This document shows positions 1-12,000 of a stretch of DNA of 64,000 nt, piece by piece. Every line of letters begins with the position of its first letter. Position 1 is the first letter of the stretch. The position numbers were made by a program, and so were the translations under genes. The notes under the pieces are model-generated. The model was not told the origin of the DNA. It saw only the letters and a program-made list of their open reading frames with translations, and did not search any database. The DNA comes from Crambe crambe (lineage: Eukaryota; Porifera; Demospongiae; Poecilosclerida; Crambeidae). The stretch lies in NCBI GenBank assembly GCA_963924555.1, contig OZ004597.1, positions 310,001 through 374,000 of the forward strand, read 5' to 3'.

Positions 1-74
1 ATGTAGGCTCTTCTCCAACAACAGTTACCTCAGTGTGTCAGTTCTAATTAAAACCCACCTCAAACATGTTTCCA

Positions 75-1928
75 GAAGTCCAGTAAGCTGTGGTCTAAGA
101 ATTCGAGCTGTGCACAGTTCTAGTAAGTCACCCTTGTAAGCATTCCATGTATTTGAGCTTCATGTTGCATGTAGGCTGGTTAGAAAAAGAAGATTACTAC
201 AAGACTCTGGGTATTCCTCGCAATGCCAGTCAGAAGGAGATCAAGAAGGCATACTATGAAGTGAGTGCTTGTACCGCTCTCTATCCAACCATAATGGGCA
301 TGTCTCATATAACTTTGCAGTTGGCAAAAAAATATCACCCAGATCGCAACAAAAGTGACCCTGCTATGGCCAAGAAATTTACTGAGATAGGGGAAGCTTA
401 TGAGGTGTGTTTATGTGGGGTACCAGAAAACTTCTTGTAATTTTAACTTCTTTCTGAAGGTACTGAGTGATGAAAATAAGCGTCAGATGTATGATGCTAC
501 TGGTCATTCAGAATATACCAGCCAAGGAGGGAGAGGGGCAGGGGGAGGACACCCCTTCACTTCATCTCAAGCGGAGGAAATTTTCCGGCAGTTCTTTGGG
601 GGAGATTTAGGTGGTTTTGGTTCCATGTTCCATGGAGGACAAGATTTCTCATCTGAAAATGTCCACCAGCTGGTGCTGAATCTATCATTTGATGAAGCAG
701 TTCAAGGTTGCAGTAAAGAAGTGTCCATGAGGGTGCAAGGGGCGTGTGAGAGGTGTCATGGATCAGGTGGGGAACCTGGTACAAAGGAACAGACCTGTCC
801 CTACTGTAGGGGGCGAGGTGAGGTGAGTGTTAAGTCTGTGTGTAAAGTTTCCAGTCAGCATGTGGTTTTGTCTTCTAAATACTATTGGTGGCAAATTCTC
901 TTTTGTTAATTGTGGCAGTGTTCTATTAATCCCATTGTAATTGTATTGTAATTGTATTGTTATAGGAAGTGATCAACACTGGATTATTTCATATGAGATC
1001 AACATGTCGGAGATGTCATGGGCAGGGAAAGATTATCAATACTCCATGTCGACGGTGTGGGGGACGAGGGACGACTACACGCTCCCAAACCATCAATGTC
1101 CAGGTTCCAGCTGGTGTAGCTGACGGTCAAACAGTACGAGTACCAGTTGGAAATTCTGAGGCATATGTGTTACTGAGGGTGAGTTAGGGGGCAGAGGTCA
1201 AGTGTGTGTCTTATGTAATGATTTGGTAGGTGAATGACAGTTCCATCTTTAAGCGAGACGGGTTTGACATCCACTCGGATGCCACAATTAGTTTCACCAT
1301 GGCAGCGTTGGGTGGTGAGATCAAGACTCCAGGACTCAATGGATCTATCATGCTTAAAGTGATCATTGATTCTCTGCTCAGTTGCGAGCATGTTTATAAC
1401 TCTCTCTCTCTCTCTTTAAATTGTCAAAGGTTCCCCCTGGGATTCAGTCTCATCACAGCATCAAACTAAGTAACAGAGGAATTCCTAGATTGAACAGTTA
1501 CGGCAAGGGAGACCACTTCATCCACATAAAGATAAGCATCCCAAAGTATGTTCAGTTATAGAAAGAAATTTTGATATGAACTTATTGTTGTTCTTTTCAG
1601 ACATCTCACATCAAGTCAGAAGCAGTTATTATTAGAATACGCACACACTGAAGATCTTTCAAATGGAAAAATTGATGGAGTGAAACAAGGTCAGTATAGT
1701 GTTAGCACTATTTGTAGCAATAAAAAGAAGTTGGCACAATTCTAACCTTTTTGCCCAGATAGTCAGGGAGGACCCATCACTAAGCAAGAGCAACAAGCAC
1801 CCACCTCCCACAACCAAGAAAAAGGCTTCCTGCAAAAATTGAAGGAAGTGTTTTGGAAACCAGAAGAAACTGAACCAGAAGTTCAGGAAATCAATAACAA
1901 TGACAAGGACCGGCAAAAAATGAGCTAA
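75..1928 (+). CDS. DNAJA3: DnaJ homolog subfamily A member 3, mitochondrial (Tid1-like), 5' partial
   Basis: Type I J-protein co-chaperone for mitochondrial Hsp70. The exons encode, in order, a J domain ([15 protein letters not shown], with the HPD motif in KKYHPDRN), a Gly/Phe-rich linker, four CxxCxGxG-type zinc-finger repeats ([32 protein letters not shown]), and the C-terminal substrate-binding domain with [15 protein letters not shown] and GDHFIHIKI. The wording around the zinc fingers ([13 protein letters not shown]) is typical of Tid1/DNAJA3 rather than cytosolic DNAJA1/2. The exon before the J domain is Arg/Ser-rich ([16 protein letters not shown]), consistent with part of a mitochondrial presequence. 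It is probably preceded by an acceptor at about 74, and no in-frame ATG exists to its left, so the true start lies outside the window or in an unrecognised upstream exon. The stop is TAA at 1926-1928, with AATAAA at 1943. It converges with UFM1. Confidence 0.93.
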
Positions 1929-1942
1929 TGTCATTAATCATC

Positions 1943-1948
1943 AATAAA
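1943..1948 (+). terminator. Polyadenylation signal of DNAJA3
   Basis: AATAAA lies 15 bp after the DNAJA3 stop codon and before the convergent UFM1 stop. A second AATAAA-like stretch follows near 1987, so either could serve. Confidence 0.5.
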
Positions 1949-2042
1949 TTATTTTCGAAATTCCAGATCCATTGTATACCAGTGCTAATAAAATATCATG
2001 AGACTGAAAATAAAGTGAAATTTTGACTGAAAAAGGAGATGG

Positions 2043-2547
2043 CTATAAAGATCCTACACGGTCCCTAGGAATGAGGCGTAGGTCAGAGCCATGTTTTAGG
2101 AAGACTGCACCTGCTGTCTGTGCTGGGTTGAGCCCTATGCCATCTGTATAAACAATCGGTAAAAGCAAAACCTTCCAATTAGTCTATATCCTTACCATTT
2201 GTAATGATTGCACTAGTGGCTGGAGGGACCTTGAACTGAGAAAGAGGATGTGTTATGAACTATGAGTTAGCCATTAGTGACATTACAATAAATACCTCTT
2301 CAGCTGCAAACTTGAGAACAGCAGTAAAAGGAGTGTTTTCTGGCACACTAAGTCTGGGGGGAAGGAGAGAGCGTGGTATTATGGTTCCAAAGAGTAAAGA
2401 CAGGACTTGCTTACACTTTGTAGGGGAGTTTGGGGTCAGAGGTCAAGGTGATTTTGAAGGTGACTTTAGTTCCAGCCCTATCGATCACATCATTATAGTC
2501 AATGAATCAATGGCCAATGACACTAAGTTACTGATCATAACTCACAT
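2043..2547 (-). CDS. UFM1: Ubiquitin-fold modifier 1 (UFM1)
   Basis: Small ubiquitin-like modifier, conjugated through its C-terminal glycine by UBA5-UFC1-UFL1, mainly at the ER. Reading the minus strand through five exons (2477-2415, 2353-2296, 2235-2196, 2143-2043, plus the split start) gives a protein of about 85 residues that is near-identical to animal UFM1. It contains [55 protein letters not shown] and [17 protein letters not shown], followed by a two-residue tail (Ser-Leu). As in other UFM1 proteins the Gly is therefore hidden until UFSP removes the tail. The best model for the start is an ATG split by an intron: AT at 2547-2546 directly before GTGAGT, then G at 2477 after ATAG, giving [10 protein letters not shown]. 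An undetected upstream exon is the alternative. Donors and acceptors of the other exons are clean. Confidence 0.95.
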
Positions 2548-2685
2548 GTTATTAGGAGAATTCTATCTTGGCTTATACGATCTTACTATTACCGGGTTGG
2601 TTGGCTGGGTTGGGCAGGAATGTCCACATGATCGAATATTTCCCGTTTTAGCGTGTAAACAAAGATTTTTCAGACGGTTCGAACA

Positions 2686-3563
2686 ATGAGTCTAACCACT
2701 TCTCTTCTCCTCATTCTTGCTTTTCACTGTCTTCTGACCATCCGACCAAGTAAGCATAGATCATAGCTACCTAAGACATCATTAGTCTCGCGAGCCAGCC
2801 TGAATATTGGCTCGCGAGACTAGTATGCAGCAAGGTAGCTGAGACTAGTATGCAGCAAGGTAGCTGAGACTAGTATGCACAGCAAGGTAGCTGTATCCAT
2901 GACTTGTCTGATGTTTGCAGGCTTTGCCCAGATCATCGTGGATGATGAACACTGTTCTAGTTTCCATGACTCTTGTGGTAGGTCCTTCTCTGAGAAGTAC
3001 TGCTGTGCTGATGGGAATGGGGGTGTGTACCTCTTCAGTTGCTGTAACCCGTACATAGGGTCAGTGAGTTAGCTAGCTAGCCATCAATCCGTTATTCTGT
3101 TTGTAAATGACTAGGTATCCCCTTTCTCTCACTCTTATGTAGATTGATTGTTGGGATTAGTGTGGGAGTACCAGTGATAGTGCTGATCATAGTGGGTGTA
3201 ATAATCCTCTACTGTTGCTGTGCATACCACCAGAAGCAGAAGATGGCGCGTTTGGCCATGTCTTACTCTCGCAACCGAAACAGATCTAGGCGGACTGCTA
3301 CTAACACTGAGCAAGCCCCACCCCCATATGCTCCCACAGATCCCCATCTTGACTCAGAGCTTCCTGCATATACAGCTGTTGACCCATTTTCCATAACTGT
3401 GGTAGAACCCCCTGAAGTTGTCGCTCCTCCTCCACCACCACCACCACCACCGGCACCCACTCAAGGAGAGGAGAATCCCACTCAAGAAACAGACCACCTC
3501 AATGAACAGATCAGTGTGGCAGTGCTAGAGGATGTCCCTTTACTTTCAGATGGAGAACAATAA
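2686..3563 (+). CDS. Cys-rich single-pass membrane protein with PPxY tail (CYYR1/Shisa-like)
   Basis: Three exons (2686-about 2749, 2921-about 3059, 3143-3563) encode about 210 residues. A cleavable-looking signal peptide (MSLTTSLLLILAFHCLL) is followed by a short ectodomain with paired cysteines (C..C..YCC..SCC). A strong transmembrane helix (LIVGISVGVPVIVLIIVGVI) then ends in YCCCAYH, and a basic juxtamembrane stretch leads into a Pro-rich cytoplasmic tail with PPPYAP (a PPxY WW-domain ligand) and a run of nine prolines. This architecture resembles the Shisa/CYYR1/WBP1/VOPP1 group of animal adaptors that recruit NEDD4-type ubiquitin ligases. I cannot assign a member. The second donor (GG|GTCAGT) is less typical, but it is the only choice that keeps frame. 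It starts 139 bp from the UFM1 start in a head-to-head arrangement. Confidence 0.75.
2783..2822. repeat. 14-bp perfect inverted repeat (TAGTCTCGCGAGCC) inside intron
   Basis: The arms 2783-2796 and 2809-2822 are perfect reverse complements, separated by 12 bp. Each arm carries the core CTCGCGAG. The structure could be a cruciform, a MITE terminus or a regulatory hairpin. Confidence 0.85.
2816..2892. repeat. 25-bp tandem repeat, about three copies
   Basis: Units starting GAGACTAGTATGCAGCAAGG and ending TAGCT occur at 2816-2840, 2841-2865 and, with a 2-bp insertion, 2866-2892. The first unit overlaps the right arm of the neighbouring inverted repeat. All lies in intron 1 of the Cys-rich membrane protein gene. 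Confidence 0.9.
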
Positions 3564-3705
3564 TCAGAACTTATTTTGCTTCTGTTTCCATTTTTAAAAC
3601 ATGTTTGTATTATGTATTCCTAATATTATAATTATGGTTATCAATATGGTTATCATCTGACTGCATTCCATGTTCCATTTTTATCACGGCCCGGCAGTAA
3701 TTTCA

Positions 3706-3716
3706 TGCGCATGCGT
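3706..3716. promoter_or_regulatory. NRF1-like palindrome upstream of MINPP1
   Basis: TGCGCATGCGT lies 97 bp upstream of the MINPP1 start codon. It matches the half-palindromic NRF1 (nuclear respiratory factor 1) consensus. The same word recurs at other gene starts in this window. Confidence 0.55.
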
Positions 3717-3812
3717 ATAATCCTTCGGGTGAGTGGCGCGGTATGTACGTAGTCTATAGATCTATACAATTACAATCTATGGCATGGTTGAGCTGATGAT
3801 CTTTACCTTGTG

Positions 3813-6078
3813 ATGGAGCAGGGTGGAACAGGTCGCCTCGTCTTCCAGTACCTGCTCTTTGCATGTTTAGGCCTCTTTTGCAGCTATATATGGAATGTCT
3901 ATTACTCGGATACACCAACTAACCTCCACCTCCACTTGTATTCCACGGAGACTCAGGAGCATTCATTGGAGGAGGTGAGCACTGTTTTGCAAGGGACTGA
4001 TTGTGACCACTTCCAAAAAGAAGCTCAGCTTCCTGATAACATGAAAGAATTCATGGGGACGAAGCTCCGATATCAGTTTAATGCTGTTATTAAGGATGAG
4101 AGCCTGGTGGAGCATTGTCGTGCTATTAAGGTGAACGAAAATCAAAGAAAATGTATGTATGAATATCGTATTAACCTGTGGATGATTGCAGTTATATGGG
4201 TTGATCAGACATGGGACACGTTATCCTACGACCAAACATGTGACCAAGTGGGAAGACGTGAGAGAGAAATTGCAAAGCAAATTCTCAATGAAGGACTCGA
4301 ATGATAGCAGAGTTCTGAGGGAATTAAGAACTTGGACTAATCCACTCTACCACAATATGGTAGGAGTGCAGGCTGAACCTGCTGACTTGACAGAATATGG
4401 AATAAAGGAACAGTATTGCTTGGGGAAGAGACTGAGGCAGCGTTTCCCTGAGCTCCTCCAAGAAACCTACTCCCCCCTCTCTCATGTCTTCAGGTCAACG
4501 CTGTATCCCAGGACAATCAGGAGGTGAGTGAAAGTGGGAACACTCCTTTCCAGAAATTTTTTCTGATCAGGCATCATCATTTAGTTGTGAATCTTTAGTG
4601 CGTTATCATTTGCTCAAGGATTGTTTGAGAAGACACCACCAAAGGTACACTTACACTCAATAAACCCTGTTAGGTTAGTGTCATTGGATGAGCACTGTAA
4701 CTCAAACACTTGGTGTGTGACTGTTAGGTGCTGCTTTTGAAGACTTTGAAAGAAGAGGATGATATATTATTGCGCTATGATGAACATCCTTGTCCTGACT
4801 ATGACCAGAAAGTCACTTACAATGAAGTAAATTATCCATCACTTCCAATTCCCCCCAGGGTCATATATAATTGTACAGAGCCTAACTCAATGGTTGGAAA
4901 GTTTCTTTGACACACCATTTTATAAGAAGTTGATGCAAGATGTGCAACTTCACTTCAATCCTGGTATATATCTTACATAGTGATCTTAAGTAACAGTTTC
5001 ATTTCTCTGTTTCTCCTTTGCAGATGTTTGGTCAGTAGGGGCTAAAGATGTCCTCACCTTCTATAAGATATGTATCCATGAAGTGAGTGTGCTTGGAAGA
5101 AGTGGGTGAGTGTTATGGGTGACTGCATTCAATATAGCATTGCCATGTGATTATCATGTGATGTGATGGTTATACAGATGGTGTGATTTATTTAACACAG
5201 AGCAACTATCCATATTGCAATTCTACGTGGACCTGCGAACCTATTGGATAAAAGGTACAACTCCAAACACATTACAATCACTTTGGGGGGGGGGGGGGGG
5301 GGGGGGTGGGCTGGAATAATTAAAAAATCATTTTGGGAAAAAATATTTGATGTGTGTAGGAGGTGGGCATTCGATAACTGGGAAGAGGAGTGTCCACTTG
5401 GTGCAAGCAATTTTTGATTTCCTTATGCAAGGGAAACAGTCAGTTGCCCTGAGGCAAGTTGCAGGGAGGTTTGCTGAGTCACCATCATGTGTTTGCTGTG
5501 ATCATGTAGTTTTGCCCATGCCGAAACCATCCTTCCTCTGCTGACCTTCCTGAAAGCATTCCCCACAGCTGATCACCTTACCCCTGCTAATTTCCATGGT
5601 AAAGTGAGGAGATGTACATTGCCTTGTGTAATTAATAATACCGACAATGATTTTCAGAACAAAAAGAGCGGAGATTTGTGACTAGTCGTATGGTTCCCTA
5701 CAGTGCAAATATCTTCTTCGTTCTTTATGACTGTCAGCAGGATTCTAATGCAGGTGTGTTTAATTAGAAGAAACTATGGATTTAATTGGGTTTAATTGTT
5801 TAATTAGAGGGGTTTTAATTAGAGGTACTCTAGTGTAATTAGGAGGGACTCTAATTTTCAACACAGCAGCAGCACATGGACGATATGTGAGATTGCTAGT
5901 GAATGAGGAAGTGGTGGAGATGGGTCTGTGTGGGAGTCATGATGCTGAGAGTGAAGCAGCTGGCAAATGGGCAGACTCAAAGGGACTGTGCAATTTAGAT
6001 CTGTTGGGAATAAACGCTTATCATGCAACTGGTGGGATTTCTAGACTAACTGAAATATGCAAATTAATTCAAAAATAA
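3813..6078 (+). CDS. MINPP1: Multiple inositol polyphosphate phosphatase (histidine acid phosphatase family)
   Basis: Histidine phosphatase clade 2 enzyme that removes phosphates from inositol polyphosphates such as IP6 in the secretory pathway. The catalytic RHGTRYP motif follows VQLYGLI-type sequence near 4200. The proton-donor HAE motif is in FAHAETILPLLTFL near 5515, and VPYSANIFFVLYDC near 5700 matches the family C-terminal region. The N-terminus is LVFQYLLFACLGLFCSYIW, a signal peptide or signal anchor. The ectodomain start with a (G)TKLRYQF-type segment is also typical. The gene has about ten short exons. The start is the ATG at 3813, because the preceding ATG at 3795 opens into an early stop. 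No ER-retention signal is visible at the C-terminus (LIQK), so secretion or membrane anchoring is possible. The TAA stop at 6076-6078 lies 14 bp from the convergent AP5B1 stop. Confidence 0.88.
5285..5306 (+). repeat. Poly-G tract (22 G) in a MINPP1 intron
   Basis: Uninterrupted run of 22 guanines, followed by TGGG. It could form a G-quadruplex on the sense strand or transcript. Its length may be unreliable because homopolymers are hard to sequence. Confidence 0.95.
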
Positions 6079-6091
6079 AAATATATATATT

Positions 6092-9000
6092 TTACTTTAA
6101 TGTTGAGGTTTGTAAGAAAGTGTTTACCAGTGGGAGGAGTCTCCAGTTGTCAGTGGCTACGGCCACGTTAACTGAGCCAGCAGCTTGAAGGGAGAACTTG
6201 AGGAGTAAGTGATAGCATGGTGGCAAGAAGATGACAATTCTATGGCTCTCTACGAAATGTTAACAGATTTGGTATAAATAATGATTGTTTTTGATGGTCA
6301 TTTGAATTATTGTTTGCCTGTGAGGACATTTTTACACAACTGATTTCTTGATAGTTGTCTCTTGAGATTCAAGTGCATGGTAAGCATTGGAAGTAAGAAT
6401 TCCCATGATGGGAACAGGAGAGGCCTAGGACATGGGAGAGGCCTAGGACATGGGATTCATGCAACATAACTTGAGAGTGAATTTACCTTCATGTGGTTCA
6501 AGCTCTTCTCCTTCCTCTGCACCCATTGTGTTAGCATGCACTTCAAACAGTCTCAGTTCTTTGGGTGACACAGATTTCCAGTCATTTGCTTTGGATTCAA
6601 GGTGTACCGTGGAGAGCACACCATGACCACTTCCAGCCATGAAACTACTGCACATCATCATACCAAGTTGGGCTAGTACAATCCTTCATATTCAGCCTGA
6701 AAGTCTTACTTGGACTGTTGTATTGACTCAATGTAATTCCACAGAATAGAAAATAGAACATCTGCTGAAGCCTGTATATATTCCCATAATATAATATATT
6801 CCTAATTTTATGACGGAACTAACTTTCTCTTGGAGGCGATTTGGAAGAGGAAGAAAGAAATCAGTGAAGCTGACAGTGACTGGTGAGAGCATGGTGGAGT
6901 AAGTCAGTCCTTCCTCAGTACTGAACACAGCACTAATGTTCATACAAAAGTAATGTAAGTCAGTCATTAGCCTCATACTTTTATGAGGCTAGTCAGTTAT
7001 TCCACCACTAAGTTCAGCTGTCTTGCTAACCTTAACTCAAATTTAGCTGGAACAGGGTCCTTGGGATAAAAGGTTAATGTTATCAGTTTTGATGCTGAAA
7101 ATGAATAATCAATTTGATGCAAGTATATACATACATCTTGTACGCACCTGAAGAAGTGTGACTTCCATTTCCATCGAAGGACAGGAAAGGAACATACACC
7201 TCTACAGAGTCAAAATGTAGTGAATCATCAAGATGGCTGTGTGTGTGTAATAGTGACCGTACCAGGAGATTTGTGGTAGTGCTTGTTCGATGAAAGGGTA
7301 ATAATAAAGGCATATATCATATTAGAAATCCCTTGAGGTTTCTTCACCTGCAAAATCAAAAGAAGTGTTAAGTGCAACAAAACTAAGTCCCGTGTGTGTG
7401 GGTTGAAAATGAAAGCAGTAAAATTGTTAACTGTTGTGACTTACAAAGCTTATTTTGTACTGGAGTTGTATAGCATTCTGCCCATCAGGGGAGAGAGAGT
7501 TGTCCAAACTACTGAGGTAAGCATTCAGCACAGATTCTATAGAGAAGGGCATCAGCACATGTTTATCATTAAAGAAAATTTGGGAGAGAGTTTGACCAGT
7601 AGTTATAATTATGAGACAAAATACACTGAAGCAGAAAAACAGATTTGCTTGTGTATATAGATTGTGAATAGCCTCAGGCTCTGTTTCTTCTTCTTTAAAG
7701 TGTATCTGCCATAGAGTAGCTATAGGGCAAATGGAGAACTCAGCAAGAAGTGAGACTGTGTCTGCCATGCTATCAGCACACCCAGGACCAGCCATTGTCA
7801 AGTTCTGGCAAGGAATTGTTGAGATTTCACTGAGAGTTACAGCTATAGTAAGTCCTTACAGTTTATGAAGAAAAAAAACAGCAAATACTTGAACTTAATT
7901 CCTACATGCATTAGGTACTGGCCATTCCTATTCTTATTTCAGCTGCTTATGCAACAGCTGTTATAGGATCCTACTACAAGTACAACTACAGCAAGAATTC
8001 TAAAAACTCTGCAAATTTGCTGATATTTGTGCCGCTAGTTGTTATGGTAATACAAGGAGTAGGCATTGCTGGACGCTTCTTGAACTTCAGCTTCATCAGT
8101 GCATTTATCAAGATAGTCCTTCTTATGGTGAGCAAAATTGGTTAATACTGTCACATGATATTAAGATTCTATTTCACAGGACATAATAGTTAATGCAGTC
8201 ATTTCTATCCTCCTGTTGATTGGAGGGGCAATCACAGCATGGAGTTCAACGTTAATGTGGGGTCCAACAAGCGCCTTTGCTTCTGTAGCAGTGAGTACTG
8301 TATACTATGTAGCTACGTAGCCATGGTGACTAAGTATAATATTGATTACAGATCTTCAGCTTCTTGCTCATGTTGGACCTAATAGGACTGATTGTCTGGA
8401 TGTCTCTCTTCTTACGCTTCAAGTGGAACAACAAAGTTGTCCAGCACTCCATGCCAAACAGAGAGGAGTCCTTCCAATAAGTTACTCTTAAATCAAAAGT
8501 CCAAGTGTGTATCTAGTTCTTCTAACCATGCACCATCACTACATACAAGAACATGAATCATACTGTACTGCATTTCATTATAGATTTTTTACTTTTATGA
8601 ATGATTCTTCAGCATCAGCTAGAGGTCACATTTACTCTAAACCTACCCAATTAGCTACCCTCCACCCCTCACCTCTGCCCCCCGGAATCTTCTCAGGACT
8701 AGATGCTCTCCTGTAGCCTCCCCACGCAGTGGCACTTTCGCTGACAACTCTTTCCAGGGAGATGAAGGAGCTTCCTTCAGGAATATTCCGGATGGGAGGT
8801 GCGGATGGGAACATGCTGTTGGATATACGAGCTGCAGAGCATAAGTTTTTCATCAATAGTGTTCCCACCACCACCATAGAGTAATAACCAACCTTCCACT
8901 ATGTCAGATAAACTAGAGCCAGAGTTAGAGTCTGATGCAAGAGTCAGGATGGCAGACAACTGCAAGTCAAATTTTAATTATTGTAAAACTAGCCACTTGT

Positions 9001-12000
9001 ATTCCCAGACTAGCTACTTGCATTCCCAGTGATCAGAAATGCAGCTATATACCTTGTCTCCTGAAACTGTAAGCATGAGCTGATGGTAGAACCTTGCTCT
9101 GTCTTGGATATCAAGGTCGTTGTAATCTTTACTTATCATTTGCAGTAGGTCAGACAGATCTACAGCATGCAACGGGATAAAACAAAACATGGCATGTCAT
9201 GTGGTGACATGTCAGGAGAGTTGGAAGCTCTTTCATACCTCTAAAAATGGTCTCAGTGGGATGGACCCGCATTGCCGTGGTGCAGATCTCGATCAACGTG
9301 TTACCCATGTCCCAGGGACCTTGAGCGCAGAGTGAACTCCCAGTGAGTACTCGAGCTAGCAGCTGCAACATCACCTTGACAAAAATCAGATTTTCAAAAT
9401 GAAACACTTTGGGAGGTGTGCAATATTGTTGTTGTCCTTGATTCTGAGGTCAACATTTTATCTTGTGGATATTTGGGTTTTTCTTACCACGGGGTTGATG
9501 AGAGGATGAGCAAGAGCGTGCTTGATGAAGACCAGATAGAGAGGTAAGTGAGGGAGCAGCTGTTGGAGAGGACCAGGCACCAAAAACTGGGCCATTTCTG
9601 ACATGACATTCAAGGGTAGAGGACTGAGAAGAGGTCACAAGGGTAACACAATGGAACGCTATGACTTCCAATAGAGTTAGTTGGCTACCTTTCTGAGTTG
9701 GTGCTTTGTACAGATGAAATGAAGTCAATGGTATTGGGAATCAGCTTTGGATGGTTCAGAACTAAATCAATCACCAATCTGAAGGACAAAGAAAGGCAGT
9801 ATGGTTGAAAATTACATGCTATCCGAAAGAACCACTTTGCCTCTCTATCTCCTTGTTCCGTGGGGAGTTTTGCTGGTGGTTTGAGGTATACAGATAATAT
9901 AAGATGCGATAGAGTGTCACCACCGGTCGTCCCATGGTCCCACACCGTACCAGCTTCAGCAGGTTAACAACCATGTCACTCACACTCTTCGGACCAAAGG
10001 ATTGGAGAGCTAGCATATCATTACATAATGACAGAGCAGCTGCTTGAGTCATTAGCTCACCTAAAACTCCCGGTTTTTCAACAATGCAAAGAGCTTTACA
10101 CTTGCAAAAAAATAATTCTGAAAAAAAAAATGAAAAAAAAAGGTCATGCCTTAGGGCAAACCAACAGCGGGTTCACACACCTAATGAATCAAACATGGAG
10201 GGAAGAAGAACTCTTTGTCTTAATTCCATCTCATACGACTGGCTGCTCTGATCCATTGGACTTCCAGAGTCCACCTCCACCTCCTCTCCTTCCACAGGGA
10301 CTCGGAGGGAGTCACGGAGTAGCCACTCCCACGCTAGCACTCGGTGGTGCTCGGGCAATGAGGTCTGTCCACATATGATCAGTAAACTGCAGCACACGAG
10401 AAAAGTGATATTAATTATTATAGCTGGAAGAATCAATTCACTCACGTTTTCCTCATTTTTTCATAATCAGTTTTGTCACATATTTCAGATCCAAACTTGA
10501 GCTGTGATGAATGTGAATCACACATCTGCTATATCTTGTAGTGCATGCCTAACCTTCACCAAAAGCATCAGTTGAAAAAGTCGGATATCCTGAGATGGAG
10601 CAAACTGCAATAACCTCTTCAATATCTGCAACAATATTAAGTCCAGCTAGTGTCAGCTTCAGAACAGAGATGACCTTGGAATCAACTCACCTTTGGTGAA
10701 AAAGAGGTGAATTGCACACACGAAATGAGCTGCCACAGAAAAGTGAATCATGTTAGTCAGTAAGAAAAATATTAATGATGTCATACCCTTTGAGAAATGC
10801 TGACAAGGCAAGATGGTGTGAAGAGGTGAGACCAGTCCAGGATGAAAGACATGCCTTTCTTCACTTCATTGAATCGAGCTACTTCTGTGTCACTAGAATG
10901 TGGCACTTTCTAGCAATCAAATAAAAGACATTATCGAAGAAGAGGAATTCAGAAGAGGAGAGGGATTCCTCTTCTCCTCTGCATTCCACTCTCCTCTACG
11001 GGATAAAACCTTGGACCATCAATCAATCAATCACCTTTTCCAGAATAGCAGTAGCAATTTCTTTATATCTCTTGGAAACCTTGAACGTCTGCACAGTAAC
11101 AATGACACGCAACTCGCTCTGTGCTAGATATTCACTTACTTTTAGTGATTCTCCATAAGAAAGGAGATCGGTTAGAATATCCATGGGTGGAGGGGATGAA
11201 ATGCTATCAAGTGAGTAACAAATTAAAGGATTATCCTCATGTCCTCCACTGTCGCTTACCTCTCTAATGTCTCCTCAAAAAGGAATCGCTGCACAGCATG
11301 GTCCAGAGCCGTCGCTAAAAGTGCCTAAAGTGAACACATTGAAGAAAGATTCCCTCGGGGGGCCGGTACCCATCGATTTGTTACTCACCATGTAGTTTTG
11401 ATGGATGTAGGAGTTTTCAGCAACACTCATTCCATAGAAATGCCCTATCTTGGACGACAGGAGTCCCTGCACGCAGAAACTTGAACCTGGAGGAAGAAGA
11501 TTGACTACTTAGAGAACATACTGGGTAAGACATCTCCAGTTCTCTCAGGCAGTCACAGGCAATTGACTTTATTAATCTGTTCGACTCTGACTTCATCTAT
11601 AGGGAAAGTGAGACATAGCAACATTATTTATATAATAAAGATTGTCAAAGTATAATTTCACCCTCTCGATGTACTCAAATAAAATGCGGATGAAATCGGC
11701 CAATTCTTGATCATGTGATGGCTGGAGAAATGGAGGCAGGCAAATATCACACTAACTTAGAGACAAGGTCATACCAGAATGAGTTCCATCTCTATCAGCA
11801 GTGTGGTTATGGTGCAAAGGACCTTGAATGAGGTAACAGTGTCATTAAGGACCCACACTACCTCATATAACTACATACTTGACTCTGTACTAGAGGAGTA
11901 CATGTCGATTTTTGCTGAATCAAAAGGTCCTTCAAAAATCCAAGGGTGCTCCTTAACCTGACAGTCGTACAAGATGACGTTAGTATGGTGAACTCCCCTC

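Noticed and set aside
2255..2689. Open plus-strand frame of 144 codons
   Set aside because: It lies exactly opposite the UFM1 exons and their introns. The minus strand gives a near-perfect UFM1 and the plus strand gives no family.
7427..7801. Minus-strand frame of 124 codons at the 5' part of the nested four-TM gene
   Set aside because: Its N-terminal part is the antisense of plus-strand exon 1, which has consensus splicing into hydrophobic exons. The remainder has no AP5B1 similarity.
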